Shown: positions 24,461 to 34,610 of the stretch, one piece after another | How the letters are laid out: every line of letters begins with the position of its first letter | How positions within the stretch are numbered: the first letter of the stretch is position 1 | Made by a program: the position numbers and the translations under genes | Notes under the pieces: model-generated | Database searches by the model: none | What the model was told of the DNA's origin: nothing | The model's input: the letters and a program-made list of their open reading frames with translations, nothing else | NCBI GenBank assembly: GCA_007922305.1 | Contig: ML677358.1 | Location: forward strand, 16,479,327-16,543,326 | Length of the DNA: 64,000 bases | DNA from: Dermatemys mawii | Lineage: Eukaryota; Chordata; Testudines; Dermatemydidae | Reading direction: 5' to 3'

Positions 24461-24602
24461 GAGGGTGACCAGACAGCAAGTGTGAAAAATCGGGACAGGG
24501 GATGGGGATGGGGGTGGGGGTGGGGGTGGGTANNNNNNNNNNACAGAAAAAGCCCCAAATATCGGGACTGTCCCCATAAAATCGGGACATCGGGTCACGC
24601 TA
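24461..24602. mobile_element. hAT-like MITE of the GACCAGACAG family, contains assembly gap
   Basis: The left end agggtgaccagacagcaag and the right end catcgggtcacgcta are inverted versions of the same terminus; the body reads tgtgaaaaatcgggaca, then ggggtg repeats, then a 10-N gap (24,533-24,542), then gggactgtccccataaaatc. Two shorter relatives lie at 33,605-33,726 and 40,120-40,212. The true length is unknown because of the gap; flanking duplications are unclear. Confidence 0.85.
24533..24542. other. Assembly gap (10 N)
   Basis: Ten undetermined bases follow a run of ggggtg units. In the relatives of this repeat the corresponding place holds a short spacer ending in agcctatataag, so the gap probably hides a G-rich tract plus that spacer; ten is probably a placeholder length. 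Confidence 0.99.
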
Positions 24603-24930
24603 GGGGCAGACCCTGGGGAGCAGCCAGGGGCCTGCTCAGGGGGGAGCTGGGGTGCAGGTACAGAGCTGGGGTGGGGGTAGGGGCGGAGACCGAGCCCCCA
24701 GTCTGGAGACACAGGCTGCCCCGCCCCCCCCCCCCCGGGGCTCCTCCCCGTCCCCCAAGCGCTGCCCCTTTAAGGCGCTCCTCCAGCCGCCGCGAATTGC
24801 ATCAGGCGCGTGCGCGCCGCCGGCCGGGCCCCTCCCCCTTCGGCGTGCGCGTCCCCCCCCACCCACATCCACCCCACCGCTGGCACGTGCGCGCGCGGAG
24901 GCAGGCAGCGAGGAAGGGGAGGGGGGGTGG

Positions 24931-24959
24931 TGTGTGTGTGTGTGCGCGCGCGCGCGCGC
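24931..24959. repeat. Alternating purine-pyrimidine run, (TG)7 followed by (CG)7
   Basis: A strictly alternating TG then CG run of 29 bases, about 160 bp upstream of the LARP1 start codon. Such runs are the classic Z-DNA-forming sequence and are also unstable in length. It lies within the inferred promoter or 5' untranslated region. Confidence 0.95.
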
Positions 24960-25044
24960 TCCCGTGCCAGTCGCGTGGTCTCCCTGCTTCTCCATATTGC
25001 TGCAGCTGGAGGGGTGCCGCGGGAGGGGGAGCCGGTGCAGGGAG

Positions 25045-25075
25045 CCCCCCCCCCCCCCCCCCCCCCCCTCCCTCC
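25045..25075 (+). promoter_or_regulatory. C24 run within a 31-nt oligopyrimidine tract before LARP1 ATG
   Basis: There are 24 consecutive C residues (25,045-25,068) followed by tccctcc, an uninterrupted pyrimidine tract ending 40 bases before the start codon. On the opposite strand this is a G24 run. If transcription starts within it the mRNA would carry a TOP-like 5' end; if upstream, the 5' untranslated region carries a C-rich element. The exact length may be unreliable because of sequencing through a homopolymer. Confidence 0.8.
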
Positions 25076-25115
25076 GGGCTGCTGAGTAGGGCCCCGCGCG
25101 GCGGGGGGAGCGCAG

Positions 25116-25596
25116 ATGGCTACCCAGGTGGAGGCTCTGCTGCCCGGCCACCCCCTACTGCCCGCCGAGGAGCACGGGCTGCTCATCAAGAAGCCCCAGG
25201 AAGGGGCCCGGGAGAAGGGCGAGCCCCTCATGCCCCAAGGGGAGAAGGCCGCCGCCGAGGAGGGCCGCGGGGGCGCCCCGGACGGCTGCCCCAAGGGGGG
25301 CGGCGGCGGCGTGGCCGGGGAGCAGCCCCGGCGGAGCGCGGCGCCCAAGCCCCCCAGCGTCAAGCAGCAGAAGGAGGAGAGCAACAACCAGGAGAAGGAG
25401 AACCTGCTGCAGCAGCGCGGCGGGGGCGAGAACCGGCCGCCGGGCGAGGCGGGGGGCAGCGGCGGCGAGGAAGGCGGCGAGCCGGGAGGGGGCGGGCGCA
25501 AGGAATTCATCGAGGCCCCCCCGCCCAAGGTGAACCCTTGGACTAAAAACGCCCCCCCGGTGGCCGTGGTCACAGTCAACGGACAGTCCCCCCCAG
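25116..25596 (+). CDS. LARP1: La-related protein 1, first coding exon
   Basis: This exon encodes 160 residues plus the first base of the next codon. LARP1 is a cytoplasmic RNA-binding protein that holds the 5' cap and first pyrimidines of TOP mRNAs through its C-terminal DM15 region and represses their translation when mTORC1 is inactive; it also has a La motif. None of those domains lies in this exon. What is seen: a start MATQVEALLPGHPLL matching the N-terminus I recall for the shorter vertebrate isoform, a low-complexity Gly/Glu/Gln-rich middle, and the conserved block EFIEAPPPKVNPWTKN at residues 130-145, followed by VNGQSPP. An in-frame TGA at 25,083-25,085, eleven codons upstream, excludes an in-frame N-terminal extension within this exon. 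The start context is gcgcagATGg: G at +4 but C at -3. The exon is very GC-rich, like the surrounding island. LARP1B shares the conserved block but not, as I recall it, this N-terminus. Confidence 0.95.
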
Positions 25597-25602
25597 GTGG
25601 GT
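25597..25602 (+). other. LARP1: LARP1 intron 1 splice donor
   Basis: The junction cccag|gtgggt is a good donor. It leaves a phase-1 exon end, so the first base G plus two bases of exon 2 form the next codon; a Glu there would agree with the mammalian sequence following NGQSPP. Without splicing, the frame stops at a TGA just beyond the donor. Confidence 0.88.
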
Positions 25603-26680
25603 GAGGGTGCGGGGTGACCCCGGGGCGGGGTGCGGTGGGGGGAGGGATCGCTGGTCTGCGGTACAGTGACTCTGGGTTTTTTTTTTTGTTCTCTCCCCTC
25701 CATCCCCACCCACCCCGGTTGGCTCCGTCGCTGTTGGATCTACCCCCTGCCTCGGGGTCCTGTCCCCGATCAGCCCCCATGCCCTAGCTGGGGGAGCAAG
25801 TCAGGGTGGGGTGCGTGGGGCTCGGAGTAGCCGGAGGAAAACGTGGTCGCGTTAAGGGCTTGGTCTCTCACGCTCGCCCAGGGCGCACACGGGAGCTGCC
25901 TTTTTTGGGAAAGGCCTTTTCCCCCACCCAGGCACATAAAAATACCGAGAAGGGAACCCTGGTCTGTGTGCGCGAAGTGGGGAGGCTTGTTCGGAATAGA
26001 TCCCCCCCCCAATTTGGCGTTGCTATATTTACCATATTGTAAATGTGTAATGAGCCTGTTTTGGCACGGACTAGACACAGAAAGCGCCCCCCCATGCCCT
26101 CCCCCCTCCCCAGCTGTCTGCCTGCGAGTGCCAAAGTTTGCCAGGGTGCTCAGGCTAGGGGGACTCGCCGAATGCAACCCGGCGTGGGGAGAACGAGACG
26201 TGTCATGTGGCCGCGGAGATTGGAGGGGGAGCCGATCGCACGCCGCCACCCTCAGCCTTCATCCGCGGCGGGCGCTCGTCTGGAGGGGAAGGGTGAGGGT
26301 CATCTGGGCGACGCGGGGTTTCGGTTTCTGCAGCAGCCCCGGCTCTCCGGCGGAGGGGAGACTCGCGGCCGGTGGGAGCCATGAGGGCGGAGAGCATGTG
26401 TGCGCGGGGGAGGGGGAGCCCAGCCCAGGCGGAGCGGCCTGGCCCGGCCATGCGGCTTTGGCGGGTGGGGTGGGGGTGGGGAGGGCGGCTGCTTTCATGC
26501 CGAAGGTTCCACGGCGCTGTTGCAACGTTCCAGGCCGCGGTGCGAACGTTCCACGGCGGCGGACTTGAGCGTTCGGTCTGGGCAGCGCGTGTGGGGCCGG
26601 GTGGCTGCGCTCGGAGCTTCCTCCCCTTCCCGGCATTCCACTGCAGCAGTAAAGACAACGTGGTTTCTTCTGCTGCGAGC

Positions 26681-29600
26681 ATGTGATTCTCTTCCCCCCC
26701 TCCCCCTCCCGGCTCACCGCGGGGCCTTCTCCTCGTCTCCACCTTTCCCAGGCACCAATCTCCCCCCCTCTCCCGCCGACTTGCGCCCCAACAAGAATCT
26801 GCAAAGCCTTGGAGGGTGACCCACAAGCTGTGCTGGGGGCGAGTGTGGGGGGAGGAGGCGATCTGCCAGCCCTGGCCCATCCCCCCCACTCTGCCTCTGA
26901 TCCAGTGCACCATTGATCGGAGCACGCTACACCTTTTGGGGGACGGGGGGGGGATTCCCCTTAACCCCCGCGTGGTCTCCGTTCTCACAGCGGCTATGCA
27001 TGGGTGGGAAAGGTAGTTCTCTTCCTCTCCCCCACGTGTGCGTATTCCTCTGTAGCTTAATGAGGCTGGGCCCTTGACTCCTGTCTCCTTTGCTTTGCTG
27101 GCACAGTGACATGTAGGCCTCAGTCCTTCATTTCTGTGCAATCCCATAGCTGGAAATCAGCTGGAGTGTGTAACCCTCTCTTCCCAGCATTGAATCTGTG
27201 TGGAGGACAGGAAAGGGAGGGTAAATGTGCTGGACAAACACCCCCCCTGCCCCCTCTTGGAACAAATCCTTGACCCAACAGAAATTCAGAGCAGCTTTCT
27301 GGTAATGGTGCATGTTGCAATGCTGATTCTGTGGTGTAACTTTAGCCCCTCTTCCCCCAAAAGTTATAGGGGGTGGGGGTTCAGTTGTAGTTTAGTAACA
27401 ACTGCCTTTTAAAGTGTGCGTTCTTCCTCCCACCATTCTTTTTAGGCCAAGATTGGAAATGCTGAACACTTTACATTTTCTTGCAAGTTGTGCTAGATAT
27501 TACCTCCATCAGGAGAAATAAACTGTTTTAGCATGAAGGGAACCCATACCAGGAGAAAATACTGAGAATTTTAAATGGATATCTCATTGTTGGGCTTTTT
27601 AATTTTTCAGCCTTCCCTTTCAAACTTTAAATTACATTCCCAGCTACGACATCTGGTTTTTCATCGGTGCGTGTGCCATCATTTTGCAAAAGTTGGTACC
27701 ATCTAACATGATGAATCATCATAGTTATTGATCTTTGGAAGATGGACAACTCTGCAATATCTTCTTGGAATACCTTTTTTAGTGGGGAGAAGCATATAGG
27801 AGATAACTTAATGGTGCACATCAAAAATCTCTATGAAGGCAAACTGCTCTAGTCTATGAAACCATGGAATGATATAAGAATGACTTGTCTTAAAATTGAC
27901 TGTTTTGCTGCCTCAGTTTACTACTTGTTGCATGACCTAAAAACTGATCTCACTCCTTCATGCAGTGGTCAGGATTCATAATGCTGCCTTGGTGGGCCGT
28001 ATTCTGTAATAGCCATTCTCTAGAGTTTAGCACTTGTAGCATTTTCAAAGTGCAGTACAAACGTTTTGTGATTCAGGAGGCTGTTCCAGTTGGTTGTGAT
28101 GTAAGCAGAACAGAAAAGACTTCATATATTTATTTATGTGCATGTCATCTACTTAGAGCTTTGTGAGTTACAATATTTATCCTAAACTCTAAAGTTATAG
28201 GACTGCATACTTTTGGTGAGAATGGATTAAAAGTATACCTAAGGTCTGCAATAAATGTCTTTTGACTTGTCTCCATCTCTTATGCATTAATATTTCAGAT
28301 TTTAAAGGACAGCATGTTTTGGTATTGGTCCTGTTATCGAGGTGGGAAAACATTTATATTTATTCGTAAAGAAAAAATAATGTACTTGAAGAAAGATACA
28401 ATCAATGTTAAGCTCTTGAATTGCCAGATTACTAGGTTTTTCTGGAGCGGGGAAGAGAAACTCCACAACTTATTCTTCTGGGGAAAATTAGTTGTGAAAG
28501 AAAAAAATATTGTAGTAATCTGAATTCTGTTCCACTTAGAATCAGTACTCCTTAAGGTGTTAAACAGTGAAATTGACTAGTGGGGTATTTTCTGGAGCTT
28601 GGCAGCTTTGCCTATAGTTCACACAATACAGGTCTTGTCAGTATTATTCCGCTCTTTTGCTTTTGGGGCATTGTTTCTTTTGCTGCCTATTAACTAACAG
28701 AAGAAAAACGGTGTTTATTTTACAAACATGGTTGTCATAAACTACCCAAATAGACAAATTCATGGCTGAGAACTGCCTGATGGGCTCCATCTTGAATATA
28801 TTTCCTAGCATTTGTAGGTTTTAGTCACAGCTAGGAAAGTTCTGTAACCACTTGTGGTAGTGGGTTTCTTGCACTTGCCAAAAGCTTCTGGAAAGTTACA
28901 AAGCTTGTATGCCCATTTCACAGATAACATGTTGGTTAGGTGAATTAGAATAGTCTTTAAAGGTCTTCCAACAAATTTGATTTTTTTTTTTGCATGTTTA
29001 ATGGCGGTGTTCTGAAGCTCAAATATTTGAGGCAGTTTAAAGTTATTTTTTCAAAATATCCAGAATGACTGAGAACTTACTGTAGACCTGCTTTCAAAGC
29101 TGCCGTTAAGTTCTAGAAGTGTAAAGTATCCTAGACCTGGTCCCTGCAAGCTGGTCTGCTTGGTTGAGCCTTTGTGGAGACCTGTGGACATCAGCAGAGC
29201 TCTGCAGAGGTACAAGGCTCCCCCCCCATGAATTGCCTTTGCAGACTTGGGGCCTTAAAAAGAAATAAAAATTATTTTAAACTCCCTGGTGCACAAGCTA
29301 TAAGACAGAACAGAATTAGGTGACTAAAGATGGTATTTAAATCCAGACTTGCAATACCCCTACAATTCCAGTTCTGGGCATTTCCCACACACAGTTGGTT
29401 AATTGTCCCATATTGTGTAGTGGCTTTGATAGGTAGATGTACTTGGGTTCTGGTGGGATACTGTAAAGCAGGATTTATAGCAGGGTCTTCCAAAGGTGAA
29501 GGGCTATTGCACCTGCTGAGATGGCTTTTTAGGGCATGTGCCACGCAGGAGTGAGTTCTGGGGCTGAATGATTAAATCTCTTTGGACTTCTAGGAAAGAG

Positions 29601-31949
29601 ATTGGATCAGAAAAAAAGTTAGTATAAAAATATTAGTGCATCAAAGAAGTTGCAGTAAATTTGCTCAGATTCCATTAGTATCTCATGCTCAAAGTATCTC
29701 TGCCTAGCATTTTGACTAGTTATGCATTCGGGGAGTGACTTAGAGGTACAAGGAAGCCAGGGGAAATATTTAGCTGGGCTCTTAAAGATTAAGCAATGGT
29801 AATGTCTGTCAAATGCCGTAAGACATATCTGAATCGTCTCATAACTTACAGGGATTCTGGCAAGACTGGTAATGGTTTCCTTTCTTTTTCTCCTTATTAT
29901 GGTCTTGTAATAAGATCCAGGTAATTGTAGCCACTTGGTCCAGGACTTACTATGTGTGCTCTGTTATGGTCTAAATAAACAGTAAGTAGCTTATCTCGCA
30001 TAAACAACCCTATAATAATGATAACAGAAAAAAAGGAAAAATATCTTGCTAAGGAAAAGAGTAGTGCTTTTGTGTTTCTAGAGGTGGCTCTACACCAAAT
30101 TTAATATATAAATTTAAAAAACATATCAAGATTTTCTTTATTGCTAGATAATTTTTTGGAGAAAAGGAGTATGACCCGAGGAGAAGCCTTTAACAAATCT
30201 TCTTCTAAAATATTATATGTAAATCTTCCCCTAATTGTGCAGCTCCATCAGTCTTAGCAGTGATGTGTGGACGGGATTCAAGTGTTTCTAGTACCCAGTA
30301 GTGAAAAACTGCTGCACTTGCTTAAAGAAACATTGTATCAAGGCACTTACTGATCTTTAAACGCTACTACATTTTGCGGCCTCTGTTAGAACCAAGACCT
30401 GCTAGGTTTTCATGACAGTGCCAAAAATGGCTGAGATCTGTCTACACTAGTTCTTGCGCTATTCCTTTCATTGGTGCTGGTGTATGCTCTCTTTCTAGCT
30501 GATCTTGAAGGCCAAGAAGAGGTGTCTTTTGGAAAAAACTTTTAGTTCCTTATAGCAAGCATCAGTGTCAACTGACTCTGTTTGTTTGGAAAGGGCATAA
30601 AATAATGTGTGGGTAAGCACAGCTGACGCTAACTCCCCACATGAGTGGTGCAGTGTGGGAAGAGGTAGCATAAACCTACACTGCAATTACACTCCCTTTC
30701 ATCCCTCTCTGACCGTCCGTGGGGATGCATCCCACAAAGGTTTGGGGAGAAGCAGTTGGAACCAGCCCCCGCCAACGAGACAAGAGACAAGCGAGAAAAT
30801 TGCTCTGCCGTTGGAACGTTTTCATCTAGATAACTTTTCATTAAACACAAGAACGTTTAGTCACTGCTATTGTGCCGAGTAGCCAATGCTTGGTAATCCA
30901 GCACGCGCTGATCTCCAAAGTGTTGGGAAACTCTTATTCTGTCATGGCATGTAGCTGTGTAGCGCTCTTGGCTTTGTTGCAACAAAGACCTAACGTCACC
31001 GCAAGAGCTCTGTTCCCCTTGACTTCATTTCTTCTGAAGTATCCTTTAGTCCTAATTCTACAACTCAGGTTTGAGTAACTTTTTGTGAAAGGGGACTGGA
31101 ACTTCCTGCCTGGAAGGTTAAAGGGCTTTTTCTCCTCCCCCACACACCTATGCCCTTCAGCTTTATTCTGGACCTTTGCTCTATTCTGCACTGTTTGTTT
31201 CAGGGAAGGCTAGGGAATGCAGTGTATTCAGTGAGAGCTGATTCGTAACCCCTTGTTGCTGGGAGTCGTGAATTCCCTGATATGACGCAAAGCTCTAGAT
31301 GACCAGTACTAAGGAATTAATTCAGGTGATTCTTATCAATCTTTGCTTGAAACCCTTCCAGCTTTTTTTTGGCATTACATCTGTGGCACATGCAGATTGT
31401 GAAACTAGTGATCATTAAGGCTGAGATTTGCATTGGACACCTTTACTCCTAGACCCATCTGAAAATCCTACCCATTCATATTTCTGATATCCACACACAC
31501 ACACACTCTGAACTGAGCACAGACATGTCGGCAATGCTAAATTGGCAACAAGGGCAATGGGTTACAAGGTTCTGCCACCCTTTCCCTATTATTATACCTA
31601 ATCCTTTGGCATTACAGTTTCACATTACTTACTGGATTTGGGGCACACCAAACACCACCCTAGACGGGGATGCAGTTTCAGTGCTAAGTAGCTGAAATAC
31701 AGAGCTCCCTTTATTCAGTCATTTTTGTTAAATGTTCCAAGACTACCTCTCTCCTCCAGCTCCACCGGAACTTGTTATAGGGGGCGCAGATTGGGTGTTT
31801 GCACTTCACTGTGAAATCTTTTTAAAAGGCACAGCCACCATATTTCCAGGTACAGATAACACCCGCATCTGTAAATAGGGTGACTTTAGAAAGATGTGAA
31901 CCTTAGTGAAAAATTAAACCTAGTATTTGCCTAACTCCAGACACTAGAG
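26681..31949. other. Intron 1, repeat-poor stretch, no gene seen
   Basis: About 5.3 kb after the CpG island without a confident repeat or gene. Composition turns AT-rich from about 27,400. A short CA run stands at about 31,493-31,506. The first kilobase after the island is a plausible place for intronic regulatory elements but nothing specific is visible. Confidence 0.5.
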
Positions 31950-32158
31950 CGGTAATTCTCAAACTTTTTGTACTGGTGTCCCCTTTCACACTGTAAACCT
32001 CTGAGTGCTATCCCCCTTATAAATTAAAAATACTTTAACACTATTTTAAATGCTGGAGGCTTAGCAGGGCTTGAGGTGGAGGCTAACTGCTTACGGCTCC
32101 CCATGTAATAACCTCGCGACTCCTTGAGGGGTCCCAATCCCTGGTTTGAGAACCCCTG
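31950..32158. mobile_element. hAT MITE, 209 bp, perfect 8-bp TSD
   Basis: The left end cggtaattctcaaacttttt and the right end ctggtttgagaacccctg are inverted copies of a hAT terminus. The octamer cactagag flanks both sides (31,942-31,949 and 32,159-32,166). Interior non-coding. Confidence 0.93.
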
Positions 32159-32219
32159 CACTAGAGGATCTTGGTATGCTTTTACAAACACAAACTTAAG
32201 ACTCACAATATTCCTATGG

Positions 32220-32460
32220 GATCAGTATTACCCCCATTTTATTGGCAGGCAAACTGAGGCATGGATGTTTTCTCGCTGAGGGCCCTGCATTTAACCTCTG
32301 GGAGGACTGGGAAGAGAATAAGGTCTCCCAATTCTGTGTGCTTTTTTGACTTCAGGACCTCAATGAATCAGGATACTTGGGTTCTAATCCATTCCTAGCT
32401 CTGGCATACACTTCCGTTGTGGCCAGGGGACCTCTCATTGCTTTCCCCTGTTTTAATATT
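32220..32460. mobile_element. Two adjacent worn MIR-like fragments
   Basis: The first part (cccccattttattggcaggc then aaactgaggcatgga, to about 32,340) resembles MIR in reverse orientation; the second (cttgggttctaatccattcc then agctctggcata) resembles a forward MIR head. They may be two copies or one rearranged copy. Confidence 0.6.
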
Positions 32461-32691
32461 ACAGGTTCTCGTGCCCAAGGCTGTATGACCAGTTGCTGAG
32501 GGCTTAATGGTTGCCATGTTTGCTCGCACATATGTTGGTTTCACTGTCTGCAGATCTAATTCCTAGTTTGATATGCAACTGAGGCTCTCTTGGGTATGGA
32601 AGGTGTGCTATGAAACCATATTCGGTGAAACCACTGGGCAGGCTGAGCAGTTACTGTAGAGCTGAGATCTTCTGTAACTGATGTGCTAGGA

Positions 32692-32998
32692 CAGGGGTCG
32701 GCAGCCTTTCAGAAGTGGGGTGCCGAGTCTTCATTTATTCGCTCTAAATTTAAGGCTTCGTGTGCCAGTAATACATTTTAACATTTTTAGAAGGTCTCCT
32801 TCAATAAGTTGATAATATAGAACTAAACTATTGTGTGTAAAGTAAATAAGATTTTTAATGTTTAAGAAGCATCATTTAAAATTAAATTCAAATTAAGAGC
32901 CCTCCAGACCAGTGGCCAGGACCCGGGCAGTGTGAGTGCCACTGAAAATCAGCTTGTGTGCCCCCTTTGGCACGCGTGCAATAGGTTGCCTACCCCTG
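32692..32998. mobile_element. hAT MITE, 307 bp (copy B of three), perfect 8-bp TSD
   Basis: Same family and orientation as the copy at 21,521-21,827 and exactly the same length. Termini caggggtcggcagcct and aggttgcctacccctg are nearly perfect inverted repeats. The octamer tgctagga flanks both sides (32,684-32,691 and 32,999-33,006). Internal landmarks ggtgccgagtcttcattta, aaaattaaattcaaatta and ggacccgggcagtgtgag are in the same order. Confidence 0.95.
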
Positions 32999-33604
32999 TG
33001 CTAGGACATCTCATTATGCTGGTAGCTTCAAGACTCCAACATCCCCAGAGCTGTTACCAGGCCTAAAGTAGAGGTGTGGATGCCTTGTGCAAATTTGTGG
33101 TCTTCCACTTCACGTTTGCATCTGCTTTTGCTGTGTGCTTCACTTCAGATCGTCCCAACTCTGTGTTCTCTGAATCCAAGGGTTTGTTAAAATTCTACTG
33201 AAAAACTATGCAGGGCTTTGTACCTGGTAAGCATATTCCCAACAGTAAATCTGGGGAAAGTAATTGAAGTAAAATCTGGTAGCCAGTGATTGACTCATGA
33301 CCGCTTAACAGGTAAGAGTGCAGACGAGAATGGTCTGTAACAAGTTAATGTGACACAGCGAGAGCTTATTTAAAACAGCTGCTTGCGTGTTTGAATGTCT
33401 CTGGTCAGAACAAATGGGAGCTGAATGTGGCTGTTGAATAAGTGGGTTAGCAGGGCTCTCTGCAGAGGGAGTCTTGGCTCAAGAAAGGTCTGTATGTGTC
33501 AGAATGGCTGCGAGGTTGAGAAACCATCCCAACCTAGAGTGAAAATTGGGATTAGCCTTTTTGAGAACTGGGTCTACTGGTCACCAGACTGAGACTATGC
33601 AGGG

Positions 33605-33726
33605 TAGGGGACCAGACAGCAAGTGTGAAAACTTGGGATGGGGATGGGGGGTAACAGGAGCCTATATAAGAAAAAGACCCAAAAATTGGGACTGTCCTTA
33701 TAAAATCGGGACATCTGGTCACTCTA
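33605..33726. mobile_element. hAT-like MITE of the GACCAGACAG family, 122 bp
   Basis: Left end taggggaccagacagc, right end catctggtcactcta; the middle reads aagtgtgaaaacttggga, taacaggagcctatataag and gggactgtccttataaaatc. Flanks atgcaggg and gtgcagga match in 6 of 8 positions. This copy is gap-free and shows what the gapped copy at 24,461 probably contains. Confidence 0.88.
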
Positions 33727-34158
33727 GTGCAGGATGTATGGCTTTCTATGCTACCTGACATAGGAGGTATGGTTGTGGAGGCTGGTTTGTGGCCACATTC
33801 AGTGTCCACATGTTTCTAAGCACATGGCTCATCCTATAATTGCAAGTTTTCAGAAAATGTCACTACCATGTTTTTCTGAAATCCTAGCTGGGATTTCCTC
33901 TTAATTTGCGAAGAGCACGTCGTTTACACTGTGACTGGGTGGCTTGTGGAGGACTCAGAGGCAAATGTCTGCTCTGGAGGCTGGGCGGCTGCAACATGCA
34001 AGTTCCAAGGCAGCTCTGAGCCCTCAAGGGTTATAATGTATAGAAAGGAAAGGGGTCTGTGCTTCCCTACCCAGCACTTCGTTGTATTTTGATTGGTGTC
34101 TGTCACCTGGGGTAAGAACTCTGCATGCAGTGTCAAAGCAATGCTGACTGGATTAGGG

Positions 34159-34610
34159 ACTAAATTTCCCCCTAAACTGCGTGGCCACACAGCAGCCTAT
34201 TAAGTGTTACTCAGGCTGCGGCAGGGAGAGAGGCCTCTTCCCTGCCGGGCCCAGCCCAGTCCCAGACCTGCTACAGCCAGGGGAGAGGTTCCTCCTCCCC
34301 CACTGCAGGCCAGGTGCTTCTTTGGGGGTGTGGGGAGGAGAGCTGCAGGGAATCCTTTCTCCCTCCCATAGCCCAGGGCAGCCTGCACCCCCCAGCCGGA
34401 GCGCATACTCAACCCTCTGCCCCAGCCCAGAGCCCCTCATCCCCAGTCCTGCCACAGCCCCACACTCTGAACCCCTCAGCCCCACCCCCACATGAAAGTT
34501 ATGTGCACTGACATGGAGGTGACGTGTCACATACCACCGCCATATTGCTGCACACAACAAAATTCAAATTCATTCCGCATCTGAGTGGAATAAAACTAGA
34601 GGGAACGCTG
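34159..34610. mobile_element. Probable non-autonomous DNA transposon, about 450 bp
   Basis: The left end (taaatttccccctaaactgc then gtggccacacag) and right end (aaaactagagggaacgctg) resemble inverted ends of a turtle element I recall; possible flanks gattaggg and gtttgggg match in 6 of 8. The interior is C-rich with repeated ccccag and ccccca blocks. Boundaries approximate. Confidence 0.6.

Larger units (their letters stand above)
24600..26680 (+). promoter_or_regulatory. LARP1: CpG island and inferred LARP1 promoter
   Basis: GC content and CpG density rise sharply at about 24,600, peak between 24,770 and 25,600, and fade near 26,680, in contrast to the flanking DNA. No TATA box precedes the coding exon, as is common for housekeeping genes. 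At 24,805-24,816 the sequence ggcgcgtgcgcg (reverse strand cgcgcacgcgcc) fits the NRF1 consensus in 11 of 12 positions, and cacgtg (E-box) occurs at about 24,884. The exact transcription start is not visible from sequence alone. Confidence 0.85.

Noticed and set aside
24299..25546. A 415-codon plus-strand open frame running through the N gap and overlapping LARP1 exon 1 in another frame
   Set aside because: It crosses a transposon, the assembly gap, the C24 run and a simple repeat, and its translation is Arg/Gly/Pro-rich. Stop codons are rare in any frame of such GC-rich DNA.
24770..25780. A 336-codon minus-strand open frame opposite LARP1 exon 1
   Set aside because: It is antisense to a verified exon, has Pro/Ser/Arg-rich low-complexity composition and no domain; it mirrors GC-rich coding DNA.
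26203..27147. A 314-codon minus-strand open frame in the 3' part of the CpG island
   Set aside because: Low-complexity composition, no recognisable motif, and overlapping open frames on the other strand.
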